DNA of 64,000 nucleotides from Bugulina stolonifera (Eukaryota; Bryozoa; Gymnolaemata; Cheilostomatida; Bugulidae), in the NCBI GenBank assembly GCA_935421135.1, contig OW285194.1, positions 15,709,376 through 15,773,375 on the forward strand, read 5' to 3'. The first letter of the stretch is position 1, and each line of letters begins with the position of its first letter. Shown here in pieces: positions 12,901 to 24,286 of the stretch. The notes beneath the pieces are model-generated. The model searched no databases and was not told where the DNA came from. It saw only the letters and a list, made by a program, of their open reading frames with translations. Both the position numbers and the translations under genes were made by a program.

Positions 12901-15900
12901 ACAGACTAGCTTGTAATTTAATTAATAAAACATCACGTAAAGTACTCAGTTAAATGTCAGCCTCTCTTCCAAACACACCTACAACGTGTACATTACTGGT
13001 ACATATAAATGAAGAGGTGTATATCTACTTCCATCCGTCTATGGTACAACATCCTACACTTACTTCTACATGTTGTATCTACAGCACATGGTACACTCCC
13101 AGATAGTATGTACAAACCTAGTGACCAGAATACTTGATGGTTTAGAGTGTCAGGTAATGACCTCACAGTTAGCTTCAATGAAGATGAAAGACTTTGATAA
13201 AATGCAAACCATCTGATTGAATTGATCCAAATTTGTGTACAAACATGTTGCTTCAATCTTTAAACTTTTTTAGTGTATAACGATTTAGTAGTATTTTATT
13301 ATTTTGGTGTACAATGATTCAATCGATTTCAGTAGCATAAGCAGCAAGCTGCTTGTAAATATGGCAAATATCAAGACTAGCATCATGTAACGTATTGGAA
13401 TAATTTATGCTATTTGGTAGCAAATATGAAAGAGGACCACGAGAGGAAATTAAAGTCGGGCCGTGGGGTCGGCCAGTCCTCAGTTTGAGAGATGACGGCA
13501 AAGTGATTATTATAGAATATCGGCACATTATTGGATCCATGCTCTAGTCAGTCTGTCTGTGCATGTACAATGTTTACACACACAAGACTACATAATACAT
13601 GCATTATGTGACATGTATGTTGCCTGTTGTCGGTGCAATATTTTATCATGCTATGTTTTACCATTGCCTCACAAGTTACTGATTTATACTCAGATGTCAT
13701 TGGGAAGACTTGGACACATATACAAAGATCATTGATCTCTATTTACAATCTAGCTAATTAATAAAATAATAGTATTATGATATTCTTATGATTATGAAGG
13801 CAATACTTGTACAGTCACAGGAAACACCATCATAACTTCCACTACATCCTGAATATAAAATATCGAACTGGTCTGTTAGCAGGGGTCCTTTGATTAGCCA
13901 GTACTAATAGCATTGTAAGTTTACATTCTCGGGTGATGGTTGGCTAACGATACACCAGACATGAAGTACAGTCTCCTTGCATAAATTCTCTAACCACGAC
14001 TACACCCCCCTTTATGGTACGCATACATGTACACCCGCAATAGTAGCATCAGAATTTTAGAGTGGAAAATGCAGCCTGATACAATGTATTTACTTTACAG
14101 GAACTCATTGCTGATGAGGCTCACTTTCATTGAGCACTCCGGTTAATAGTTCTGGCTAGAAATGCTCAATTATACATGTGTTAACACAACACGCAGTACT
14201 CAGTGTACATGTGTTATCACCACAACACTCTTTTTTAGATTATATTCGATCAGATTAGATTAGATTGCAGTCACTTACCTGTGTAGCCTCAGTCTGGCTA
14301 TCAAAATGATGTTTATTACGAGAACGGTAATGGTGGGTACCGGTACTGTGAACAGCACGCAAATTATGTTATATTTTAACACCTTCTCCACAGTGTAAAA
14401 TATTCCTTCCTCTAGCCTAGAAATACAAAGTCACCGGTAGTATTATATAGGCAGCAGTACTGAAAAGTGAGTATATTATCTAGTATTAGTATCAGTACCA
14501 GTATTATATAGTAGTACCAGTACCAGTATTATATAGTAGTACCAGTACCAGTATTATATAGTAGTACCAGCACCGGTATCATATAGTAGTACCAGTACCA
14601 GTATTATATAGTAGTACCTGTACCAGTATTATATAGTAGTATCAGTACCAGTATTATATAGTAGTACCAGTACCAGTATTATATAGTAGTACCAGTACCG
14701 GTATCATATAGTAGTACCAGTACCAGTATTATATAGTAGTACCTGTACCAGTATTATATAGTAGTATCAGTACCAGTATTATATAGTAGTACCAGTACCA
14801 GTATTATATAGCAGTACCAGTACCAGTATTATATAGTAGTACCAGTACCGGTATCATATAGTAGTACCAGTACCAGTATTATATAGTAGTACCAGTACTA
14901 GTATTATATAGTAGTACCAGTACCAGTATTATATAGTAATACACACATCTTACCTCAACTCTAGGATATTAGGTAAATTAATCAGCACACTAGCAAAACA
15001 GACTAGTACCAGAGTTGTCTTCACTCTGCGTGTTGTACATAGAAAACCGGCTTTTAGGGGAGCGAACACAGCTATTAGTCGGAACAAGCCCATGCTTACT
15101 GTGCACCTGTAATCACAATACATTGCAGGTGTCAGTGTGTGAAATAAAGCTTCGGCAACACCCAGTACAAACAGCAGAATTGTATGGGAAATCACAGGTA
15201 GGGTTTCATGTAGCATATCCATTACTACAAGAGTGCCCCACACAGCCTCCCTATATGGTATGCTAATTGGTACCTATATGGTACCTTTATGGTACCTTTA
15301 TGGTAGGCCTACTTATACGTACCTGTATGGTGCCTGTTATTCTACCCACGTGCATGCTGTACATGTACATAATAATGATCAGCCTGTTGGACAGGTCAAA
15401 TACATTTGTATTGTAGATTGTATATTATTATAAAAGACCAGGAAATTCAACCACAAAATACAGATATAGACACTAGGTTGTCATTAGCATGTTACATAAT
15501 AAATATAATCCAAGAATATAATGTGTACATAAAACCCTAGTGGCCAATTAATAGTCAATGACCAAAGGTCATTGACCACAGGCTACTATGGGATTATGGG
15601 ACATGATGTGGTAGGGTAGCTCTATCTCTAGCTTCTGGCCCTGGATTTTATACAATGCCTTACCAGTTAGAGATTGTCATGAGAATGTTGGCTGGAATGA
15701 ACCAAGTGTTGTAGAAGAAATAGGTAGGGGGGTCTACCAAGACACCCTCTTCTTCTGTGTATATACTGGTAGGGAGCACATGGTATGGCTCTGTCAAGTA
15801 GAATCTGGCTGCTCTTACCAGCAATAAACACATAATCTACAACAGAATAACTCTTAGCCTCTGATTCCAGTATTTTACAAACCGATAAGACAAGAATTAT

Positions 15901-16517
15901 ATAAAGCAATTAATGCATTTCTACAATAATCTTTGGAAAGGGTTAGAACTTCAGCAGAATGAACTTAAGTGTCCACAAAGGGGAAGGGGACGGGTATGAA
16001 TGAGGTGCAAGGTGAACCATACAAACACAATACACTATTTATTAATAGTAACCACATCCTAGGTATTGTTAAATTTGCTAAAGTTGCTAAAACTCTAAAT
16101 ACATAATGACTTCCTAACAGTATAGAAAAAAAATTCTCAGAATGCTAAAATTACAATCGACAATAATCATTATGTTTAACTCCCACTAAATTGAGGCTGT
16201 GCAAAATGACTTACGAATAGATCAGCTACAGCCATGACGAGCAGACAGAGGTAGATTGGCTTACACTTCCTGTTGAGAGTGGCAAGGAGTGCGTAGATAT
16301 TGAAGACATTTGTTACGACACCAACAACTGACAATGCCACTAGAAATACTCCAAATGTCCAGAAGTACAACTGGATAATCTGCTTCCTTAGGTTCTCCGT
16401 AGAAATTTCAGATCCCAGCGGTAGATGCGTAGATATCTCCATAGAAACGGTATAGTTAGATGCCGTCTCCATGGAAACGGTGTAGTTATATCCAGCAGAT
16501 GTTCCAGTTGAACCCAT
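9958..16517 (-). CDS. Rhodopsin-type seven-transmembrane receptor, orphan peptide-receptor-like
   Basis: Predicted plasma-membrane receptor coupling an extracellular ligand to G proteins; the ligand is unknown. Six exons join in frame: 16215-16517, 15664-15836, 14954-15106, 14279-14416, 10528-10597 and 9958-10260, 379 residues. The N-terminus carries several NYT glycosylation sites. TM1 is about residues 51-78, TM2 88-110 (MAVADLF with the conserved Asp99), TM3 about 146-172 (ISNWCTVSMGLFRLIAVFAP), TM4 is in exon 3, TM5 about 224-245, TM6 in exon 5 and TM7 about 303-326. Two switches are altered: the Asp-Arg-Tyr motif reads Phe167-Arg168-Leu169 and NPxxY reads NFFFY. The TM3-PLKA-TM4 segment resembles FMRFamide-type receptors. 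Intron 4 is 3.7 kb and full of repeats. Exon 3 is called from the acceptor at 15107 because the open frame further upstream does not fit TM3. Confidence 0.85.
10750..10870. repeat. Short A/C-rich tandem repeat in receptor intron
   Basis: Four to five imperfect copies of a unit of about 25-28 bp with core CACCATATCAACCACCAGCA lie in intron 4 of the receptor gene. The 82-residue open frame across it on the plus strand is repeat-derived. Confidence 0.8.
11100..11250. repeat. AT-rich array of TACATGTATATTATA words
   Basis: About six tandem, partly palindromic copies of TACATGTATATTATA and shorter forms lie within receptor intron 4. Each word is nearly self-complementary, so the array can form hairpins. 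Confidence 0.8.
11865..11900. repeat. Perfect 36-bp palindrome
   Basis: Two 18-base arms (ATTATAAAAATAGTTATT and its exact complement) meet without a spacer. It is intronic in the receptor gene and has no assignable role. Confidence 0.85.
14485..14938. repeat. 25-bp minisatellite, about 18 copies
   Basis: Tandem units containing GTACCAGTACCAGTATTATA fill intron 3 of the receptor gene and end about 15 bp before the exon-3 donor at 14953. Copies differ by single substitutions (CCTGTACC, ATCAGTACC, CACCGGTATC), and groups of variants recur in the same order, so blocks of several units seem to have been duplicated together. Confidence 0.95.
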
Positions 16518-17310
16518 GTTTATAGGGTCTGCTACTCAATGAGCTACACGTACTGTAATGACACGACTCTAGCAACAACTGATGGTAATCTAGACATGCA
16601 TCACTCATCACACACTTGTATTATAGATTAGACTTGAAAGCACTTCAACCAATAGTCTATACTGATTCTCTCTCTTACTTAGTATCCATTTATTCATAAT
16701 TACATACATTTTCATCAACACACACTCTTGTTACATATCCGTGAGCAATTACACTAATTGTACTTGACTACTCCAATACTACTGATGACTATATACAATA
16801 TTATACAATATGTATATGTTATATATAGTACTGGTGGCTATATATACAAGTATATCATATATGTACATGTATTATATGTTATGAATATGCTCGTAACTAC
16901 AAGTATCCACTTGACCATTTTGTTCTAATATGAGCATCAATTATTACAATACATACATACAGCTACACAGTGGCTACTCACCAATTAGAGTTTATAACAA
17001 ATAGGACTACATGTATTGTACCAAAACATGTACTTTATATGCAGACGCTGTAGTAGCAATATGCTAGAGTGCAACTACGTCTATGTAACTACTAACAGCT
17101 CGTCAATCTACACACGCTCTGTATTAGAGCAGCGCCAGTGTCGGACACAACAGTGGCACTGGCATGCACTTAGCCTCCAAACTTGGTAGCTAAATTGACT
17201 ATTAGGGCCCACTATATATTATATTGTTGTCTTTACCAGGATATCTACAAAAAGGAGTAATACACAACCTTGTCTGTATGTCTGCACTTTGACATTACGT
17301 TTGCACTGTG
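16518..17310. other. Intergenic, divergent promoter region
   Basis: This separates the start of the minus-strand receptor gene from the possible plus-strand gene at 17311. It contains AT-rich sequence and no recognisable exon. I could not identify a TATA box with confidence. Confidence 0.5.
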
Positions 17311-17646
17311 ATGAGAATGGCGGCTCTTCAACCAGTAAGCTAATCAGTTTAGACGTAATTAAGTTATTTTCTAATGTCAAAAATCACTTTGCATAAAAGG
17401 CACTAACAGGTGTTTCTGTAAGCACATTAGGTAATGAGTGTAAATGGCATCATTGATGAATATTTAAAGTTGTCTTCTCATGTATCTCCTGTGACGGGAG
17501 TTGCCTGCTCTCAAAAGCTAAAACTGCTCTTGGAAACTCTGAAGTTAGGTGCAGCAGTGAATGTGGCAGGCGGACTCTATCTGGGAGTCACTAGAAAATG
17601 TTATAGCTTGTTTATCTTTGCCTGTAGTCATACACACTGGCTCTAG
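17311..17646 (+). CDS. Possible small two-exon gene of unknown function
   Basis: Exon 1 (17311-17334) would encode MRMAALQP and ends at a good donor (CCA then GTAAGC). Exon 2 (17431-17646) follows an acceptor ending CACATTAG, keeps the frame and runs to a stop, giving 79 residues. The middle (NGIIDEYLKLSSHVSP, then KLKLLLETLKLGAAV) looks like folded, helical protein rather than random translation. Only the ATGGCGGC word over the start, a common YY1-type site at housekeeping starts, hints at a promoter. The tail after VTRKC is less convincing, so the true gene could have more exons or not exist. I recognise no family. Confidence 0.3.
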
Positions 17647-18410
17647 CTAGCATGGAGCATTGCCACAAAGCTGCAATAGTATTGTCCTATTGTATACTAT
17701 ATTGTATGCTAATGTATATTATTGGTTTTGCAGAAGTATTGTGATTGTATCTGTTATGATCAACCACCCCACTCACTGGTAGATAATATATACAATATGT
17801 ACATGTATATATTTGGTTGAAAGAGAGCTTACAACTCTATAGATTTGATGTTCACAAAAATATTTATTGTAAACGAATTGAAGCAAATAATACATGTAGA
17901 TGCACAGCGTTTGGTAGGTTGATGGTAAAGCTAGAGGTTAGCTTGGGCTCCAGTAGTGCCTGAACCGTGGAACTTGGGCTACAAGAAACAGATTCTGAAT
18001 GAATGACCTTGACCCTAAATAAACACTCTTTCCATTTGGAAGCCACACCATATGTACATGTACACTTGTACACACAGCTAAGTGTACATGTATAACAATT
18101 TGTGTCATCAGGGATACTTTAATAGTTTCAACTGTCTAGCTGTCAACCATTTCTTTTTACTTTCTATTGAGTGTGCAAAAAATGAATACATACTCGTACA
18201 TCTACAATGTACATGTATGTATTATGCGATATACAATGCAATACTAGAGTTATCCTCTCAGGCATATAATATTATGTGTAAAATCATGGGTAAAACCCGA
18301 GTGTATAATAATGATGTCCGATAACAGATTGGTATTTGGTAGAGACTTGGAGATATAAGTACAAATAACCACCTGTAGTAGGAGTTGTGCTCCCTTAGTG
18401 TGCTTACCAA
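17647..18410. other. Intergenic, no gene seen
   Basis: AT-rich sequence downstream of the possible plus-strand gene and of the minus-strand thrombospondin-module gene. An AATAAA on the minus strand near 17860 could serve the latter, but it is far from the stop codon. Confidence 0.5.
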
Positions 18411-20731
18411 CTAATAGACAGTTTTGGTCTCAGCTGACTCCCCCTTGCACTGTCTGCCTCCGCATCTTGGTTTAGGGCAGTTACAGTTTCGTGTTCGGAT
18501 TTGTTTGCCGTAAGCTCCATGTGCTGCAAACCAGTTTGTCCATTGGCCCCAACCTCCATTCACTGAAAACGACTGACATATATTACACACATTAATAATA
18601 TACATGTAATGCCATGTAACAAACTACAGTATACAAACTAATACACTAATAAATTACCTTAGGCGGAATCCTTTCTAAAAGTAAATATACATGTACATTG
18701 TACTTGTTTATTATTTATTACATTGAAAGTATTTACGACCCACCGACCGACCATCACAAAGACACCTGACTATTTCTACATGCATATTATTTCATTCTAC
18801 ACTCTCAACTCTGCTAAATACATGTATAATTCCAGAATTTTCATTCATACAATGAAATCATGCATTCCATCATGAAGAAATGAGAGAGAGGACAAAACCA
18901 CCATGTTGTATTCCTAATTAAATCTTTAATTTTTATAATAATATTGAAGACCCTGGTTCAACAAAATTAATCATGTTGCAACCATTTTGACAGGAGTTGG
19001 TGTGTAAATGATGTTATAACGTAGATATGCTGGAAGAATGAAGAGCAAAGGCTACAAGGCAACATAATATGTTGCCTTGTAGCCAGTGTTCTACAAAAAT
19101 ATAACCTCTGACCTGGGTTAAGGATGGTAACTACTAACTGGTCTCTTTATTACAATAATTATTGTAATAAAGAGACCAGTTAGTAGTTACTATCCCTAAC
19201 CCAGGTCAGAGGTCATATTTTTGTTGAATATAATAATACGAATACATGATTACTACAATATACAATATACAGTACATACCAGGACAACAGTAGTGGTTAC
19301 ATTTGCTAGTCTGGAAAGAGTTCCCCACACATCTGTTGACATTGTGTCCAGTTCCATAGACTGTGGTCTTAACACACTCTCTGGATCTCTTCTGTACACC
19401 TCCACCACATGTTACCGTGCACTGACCCCATGAGCTCCATTGTGTCCAGTCCTCAACACCTAAACAATGACAAACACATTTATTCATATATACTACAGCA
19501 TATAAAACTGTGCAAGCATACAGTATAGTACAGTAATGCTACCTATCCTTATCGTTTGCAGTTGCTGATGGATGACCTTAACTAAACATGGAGACTAAAT
19601 TTCTTCCAATAGTAGTATCGCCAGTTTTCAAGTTTATAGTAAATAGATGTAGCTTTATATGAAATGCAGCTACGTGTAGCTTTATATGACATGCTACGTG
19701 TAGCTTCATATGACATGCTATGTGTAGCTTTATATAACATGCTATGTGTAGCTTCATATGACATGCTACGTGTAGCTTTATATGACATGCATGTACATAA
19801 TTATTGAAATCACAAAATGCTACAATGTTAACCATATAACCATTTTATCAATTGGAGATTGTTCAAAAATGTTGTTTCCAGCTTACTGTTGCCTTTTATT
19901 ATGCCACATATGATGTACTGTTAGTGCATGTATTATATCACTAGACGGTTGCACAGATGGATAATTATATTAAACTTACTATGTTGGCTGTTGTGTACCG
20001 CTGCCTTGGAGCTTACTGCTCCTACAATATAAATCAACATCATACTATAGTTCTATATTACAAGTAAACAGTCATACATATAATATTCTATGATTCTCGT
20101 ATTCTATATTACAAGTACACAGTCATACATATAATATTCTACGATTCTCGTATTCTATATTACAAGTAAACAGTCATACATATAATATTCTACGATTCTG
20201 TTTACAAGTACACAGTCATACATGTATATATATTATATAATACTGTATATTAATTACTCTAATCTACCCACTGCATGAGACATAATGTGGACATAGAGAA
20301 CTTTGTGCTGATCGTTCATGTGACTAATTTTCCATATGTTCTTGTTATACCCCTACTCAGTGTTTTTCTACCTGTGTGATTGGTGATCACCTAATTACTA
20401 ACAATTATCTAATATCTTTAATTAAGAAATCTAATTGTTGAACTTGGTATTGTTCCTATAACTATTGTAATGGCAATGACTTACCCAGTATGACAGCAAC
20501 TCCAACGATGAGAGCCACTTGAGAATCTGCAAGAGAAGAATGTCATTCGTATTATTAGTGTAAATAGATTACAACTCCGAACATACAACAGAACTACACA
20601 GTACAGCCAGTACAGGTATATTATTCATAAAACAATTATATTGTAATCTACATGTACATAGGTATATATTTGTCATCCACTACGTACATACTTACCATCA
20701 TACTATAGTATTATGATTGATACTTACTCAT
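18411..20731 (-). CDS. Small secreted protein with two thrombospondin type 1 modules
   Basis: Five exons join in frame: 20728-20731, 20485-20526, 19980-20021, 19280-19459 and 18411-18562, giving 139 residues. The first exon contributes only ATG plus one base. Residues 1 to about 21 (SQVALIVGVAVILGAVSS) form a signal peptide. Exon 4 encodes a classical module (WTQWSSWGQCTVTCGGG, then RSRECV and six cysteines in total plus a CC pair). Exon 5 encodes a second, reduced module (GGWGQWTNWF, then RTRNCNCPKPRCGG) that lacks the first Cys pair of the usual pattern. Such modules bind glycosaminoglycans and matrix proteins outside the cell; a matrix or ligand role is inferred. All four introns are phase 1. 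There is no membrane span, so the protein is probably released. A TATA box stands 70 bp upstream of the start. Confidence 0.85.
19094..19223. repeat. Long near-perfect inverted repeat (hairpin) in TSP1-gene intron
   Basis: Two 65-base arms meet directly at 19158/19159, and by my count 62 of 65 positions pair. The left arm includes ACCTCTGACCTGGGTTA and the right arm its complement. It lies in the intron between exons 4 and 5, so the pre-mRNA would carry a long double-stranded stem. A fold-back element or a hairpin RNA source are both possible. Confidence 0.85.
19635..19795. repeat. 24-bp minisatellite, about six copies
   Basis: Units with core GTAGCTTTATATGACATGCT lie in the intron between exons 3 and 4 of the thrombospondin-module gene. 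As 24 is a multiple of three, several frames stay open; these frames are not genes. Confidence 0.9.
20045..20225. repeat. 51-bp tandem repeat, about 3.5 copies
   Basis: Units contain TTCTATATTACAAGTAAACA and CAGTCATACATATAATATTC. They occupy the intron between exons 2 and 3 of the thrombospondin-module gene, just outside the exon-3 acceptor. Confidence 0.85.
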
Positions 20732-20800
20732 GTTTCTGAAGCTGCTAGCTGACGCGATATCGGACAGAGAGTGTGTATAGCTTTTTGTTCTGACCTCCCA

Positions 20801-20808
20801 CTTTTATA
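20801..20808 (-). promoter_or_regulatory. TATA box of the TSP1-module gene
   Basis: On the minus strand TATAAAAG is followed by GC-richer sequence, and the start codon lies 70 bp downstream. Spacing fits transcription starting about 30 bp after the box with a short 5' leader. Confidence 0.6.
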
Positions 20809-22434
20809 CTGATGCGGTAGTTCCTTGTCTCTGTGCGTGGCAGTTGGTGACGGGTAGAACCTAAACAGAGTGCTCTGTCTCAAGAGGTTTTGGGACCGGT
20901 TGCTGATGTCTCTGGTTTTACCAGGAAGCAGCAGCTAGTGGTACCACCACTAGTTGGTGTATGCCCTTGCTTTGACTCCTGTGATGACATGCCTCTCAGT
21001 AGATGCCAGGGAATCCAGTAACCATGGCAACAGCATAATAGTTCCGCTATCTCATCATATTTAACAAATAAAACAGTCATGTGCATAATAATGTTATATA
21101 ATATATAATTATAGTATACTAATAGTACACTACTTATAATAGGTATTGTATTAATAAATTAATGGGCATTACAAACGGGTCTCTTCATCCAGAACACATT
21201 CAGCTATTTCAGGAAACATTCTAGGAGGATCAAAGTGCAGAGTCAGTCTCTGGTTCAAGACTAGCTCTATGGAGGAATGAATGTAGTAATAAATAGTCAG
21301 CTAGTTCACACTTTTTATTGAAAAATTTCATTTTGTTAGGATAAACAAATTAATATAGATTCTAAACTTACACGCGAGTCTCAAGAAAGTTTGGAGGGTG
21401 AATCCATCACCTACAGGGTTACCACCCCTAAAAGAGCCCCGGACTGAATGTGCTCATGGAGCAGGGATACTCTAAGAGCAGACATAGAGAAATGGAATTG
21501 ACAGCACTAAAGGGAAGTCAGTAGGAACCCATCGGTGGCTAGTGAATTCAAAATATAAGTCGCTGAGCATAATTCAAAGTTATCCTCTTTCATAAGTAAA
21601 ACAAAATATTGCAGCAAAAATAAAACACTGAGATCCTCCAACTTTTGTTCTCAGCAAGTATCGGCAAGGCTCACTTGGTGGATAACAAATATGAATATAG
21701 ACTAAGGTGATCGATTTCACTTGGATACAGCATTCTGCAAGATTGTCTCTGAGTTGGACCCTAAACTCTGGCACTACTCCAACCGCAAATGATATAACAA
21801 TACATAATCATATGCATCATCAAAGATAATATATTTGAACCAATATATCTTATGAATAACAAGTTTGATAAAAATATTCACACCACACCGGCATTCCAAT
21901 ATTTGCCTATTAAGTACATGTATATAGGATCGATATTTTGGTGGCACGTAATACAATGTTATATATATATATATATATTAGTCATAATAAAATATTGTTA
22001 AAAATGGAATATAATATAAAGTATAAACTTGTATGCATTCCCTTACAATGCCTAGAAATGCACAACACAATACATCATTCAAGGATATTCAAGACTATCC
22101 CCAATTCAACCACGGCATTACGTACTCATCACATACCTGAGTACCTTATTCTATTGCTACTCTGTAATTGGCCTCTTATGTAGGAATTGTCCAATCACTG
22201 TAAGTGTACCATCATGCTGCTCATATTTCCTATTCTACCCTAGACTGGGTTCCTTAGTCCAATATAATCTAATCCATATGATAACCCCAACACGACCCCC
22301 TTCCTTTGAATAATATTATAACATAGTTATTCATCAATTATCTCAGTGGGTGCTAAATGCAGGGCGCAGCTTCATAACCTGATGAGCACAAACAATATCG
22401 ATCCTATGAGTGTCAGCAGTCTGACATCAACTCT
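20809..22434. other. Intergenic, no supported gene
   Basis: Between the thrombospondin-module promoter and the bZIP stop codon. Two stretches on the minus strand (21169-21266 and about 21700-21770) read like protein for 30 residues but cannot be joined without a stop, so I leave them out. An (AT)n run occurs near 21961-21978. Confidence 0.5.
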
Positions 22435-24286
22435 TCAATCAAAGGATCCACCATAGCCGCTAAAGTAGCCTCTATACTCATCATGATGCTGTAGGGCAGG
22501 TGCTCCCTCGACTGGGACGGCATGATGAGATACAACAGGTACTTGAAGATGACGAAGCTCTGCCGGCTCAGGCTTAATGCTAATAAGATTGTTATTATTA
22601 GTGTTAATAATATTAGCCTTAGGGTTACAGCCCTTGAAGTGGTTCTTAATGAGGGCGTACAGGTTGGCCTTCGCCTCCTCCAGCTGGGCAAGCTCCACCT
22701 TCAGCTCAGCATTTCTCTTCACCAATCGTACCTCCTCCTACATCATAATCACATTTACACTAGTACTACATAGTACAGGCTAGTGTTGTATTGGAGAGTT
22801 ATGTCCTCACAGTTACACTAGTACTACATAGTACAGATAAGTGCTGTATTGGAGAGTTATGTCCTCACAGTTACACTAGTACTACATAGTACAGATAAGT
22901 GCTGTATTGGAGAGTTATGTCCTCACAGTTATACTAGTACTACATAGTACAGGCAAGTGCTGTATTGGAGAGTTATGTCCTCATAGTTACAGAGAGCACA
23001 TAACTCTTAATATACCCACACTAGCTGTACATAACTGAATAGTGAGGTTGTACCTTCTGCTGGTGAGTGGAGGACATCCTCTTCTTCTGTCGAGATCTCT
23101 GAGCAGCCAGACGGTTGAGTTCACGTCTTCTCATACGTTTCTCCTCCACAGTCATTCCTTTCTATAAAGTAACAGAGAGTCATATATGCACTTCATGACC
23201 TGCTGCATGTGTACAGTATCTACATACAATAACATAATATAGTACCAACACAGTGTACACGTGTATGAATATGTAGCGTGACATGAGGCTTACCACAGGA
23301 CGGCGTAAGATGTCAGGCAGGGAGTTGTCTCCCTCTTCCTCGGATTCCTCATCAGATGAGACGACAGTCAGATGTGTCTGTTCACCTGATTGTGGAGAGC
23401 TAGCACTAAGAGCAGTGTAAGTAGTAGTGTAAGTACTATTGTCAGTGGTAGTGTCAGTGGTGGTAGTACCAGTACCAGTGACAGCACTGTCAGTGAAGAA
23501 TGTAGCATCTGTAAGATCATCCTGCCATGATTCCGCTATAGTAGCAAACATGTCCATATCTTCAAGTGTGAGTGGAGTGCTCGTACCTGTATCATGTATT
23601 ACATAATATTAATATGCACATGTAATGTATAATGTATTCTGTTGTATTATATAACTCACTATTGCAGGTTATACAGGATTACGTATTATTCATTGTAGCG
23701 AAGTGACCCACCGCCCAAATAACTGATCTAATGATGGAATGAATTAGTAAGTTGACTGGTCTTTGTTCAATGGTATAGCTCAACTGGTGGTTCTACTAAC
23801 AAATACTTCCCTATATATGGTCAGTGATGAAATGGTGATGAAATGGTCTATGGGCCACCCCTGGAGCATTGCATCGCCATGACTCAATAATCACATACGA
23901 TGTGGCTCTCCATCTAATTTGTCGGTGCATTGCCAGAAAACTAACTTTACTTTTACAAAACACAAGTTATACGTTACTAACTGAGCCTGAACACAATCTT
24001 ATACTATAATAGATATGCTCGCTGTATGTAGATTGCATGTTATTCTGAGGGTTAGTAGACAGACGTTCAGTGACTCACCAGAACAGTTAGCTGATTGGTT
24101 TATTTTGTCCTCAGTCAAATAGAAGTCATCACTGTGGTAGCCTCCATCTTCATGTTCAGATACTGTGGTTGGGACGAGCCCTTCCGTCCCATTACTCTTT
24201 GATATAGCCTTAGCTTCTGTGAGTTTCATAGTCAGTTCATCAGTCATGTCATACGCCGGCATCATACTCATCATAGACATCATCAT
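22435..24286 (-). CDS. bZIP transcription factor, Fos/BATF-like
   Basis: Nuclear DNA-binding factor expected to dimerise through its zipper and bind AP-1-type sites. Four exons join in frame: 24079-24286, 23294-23586, 23054-23161 and 22435-22737, 303 residues. Exon 3 carries the basic region EKRMRRRELNRLAAQRSRQK, whose Asn, two Ala, Ser and Arg match the bZIP contact signature. The zipper continues in exon 4 (VRLVKRNAELKVELAQLEEA), ending in ALIKNHFKGC, which resembles the His/Cys end of Fos and BATF zippers. The N-terminal half is acidic and Ser/Thr-rich, with SSDEESEEEGD just before the basic region, a plausible activation region. An acceptor sits directly before the ATG, so a 5' untranslated exon probably lies upstream. 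Subfamily assignment is less sure than the bZIP call. Confidence 0.88.
22770..22985. repeat. 58-bp minisatellite, four copies
   Basis: Units contain ACTAGTACTACATAGTACAG and GAGAGTTATGTCCTCACAGT. The array fills the bZIP intron between exons 3 and 4, starting about 35 bp outside the exon-4 acceptor. Confidence 0.9.

Noticed and set aside
15107..15243. Upstream extension of receptor exon 3
   Set aside because: It would insert about 45 residues into TM3. The acceptor at 15107 restores a normal TM3 in frame.
21169..21266. Terminal exon on the minus strand (LTLHFDPPRMFPEIAECVLD)
   Set aside because: It reads like protein, but every way of joining it to the nearest upstream candidate exon creates a stop.
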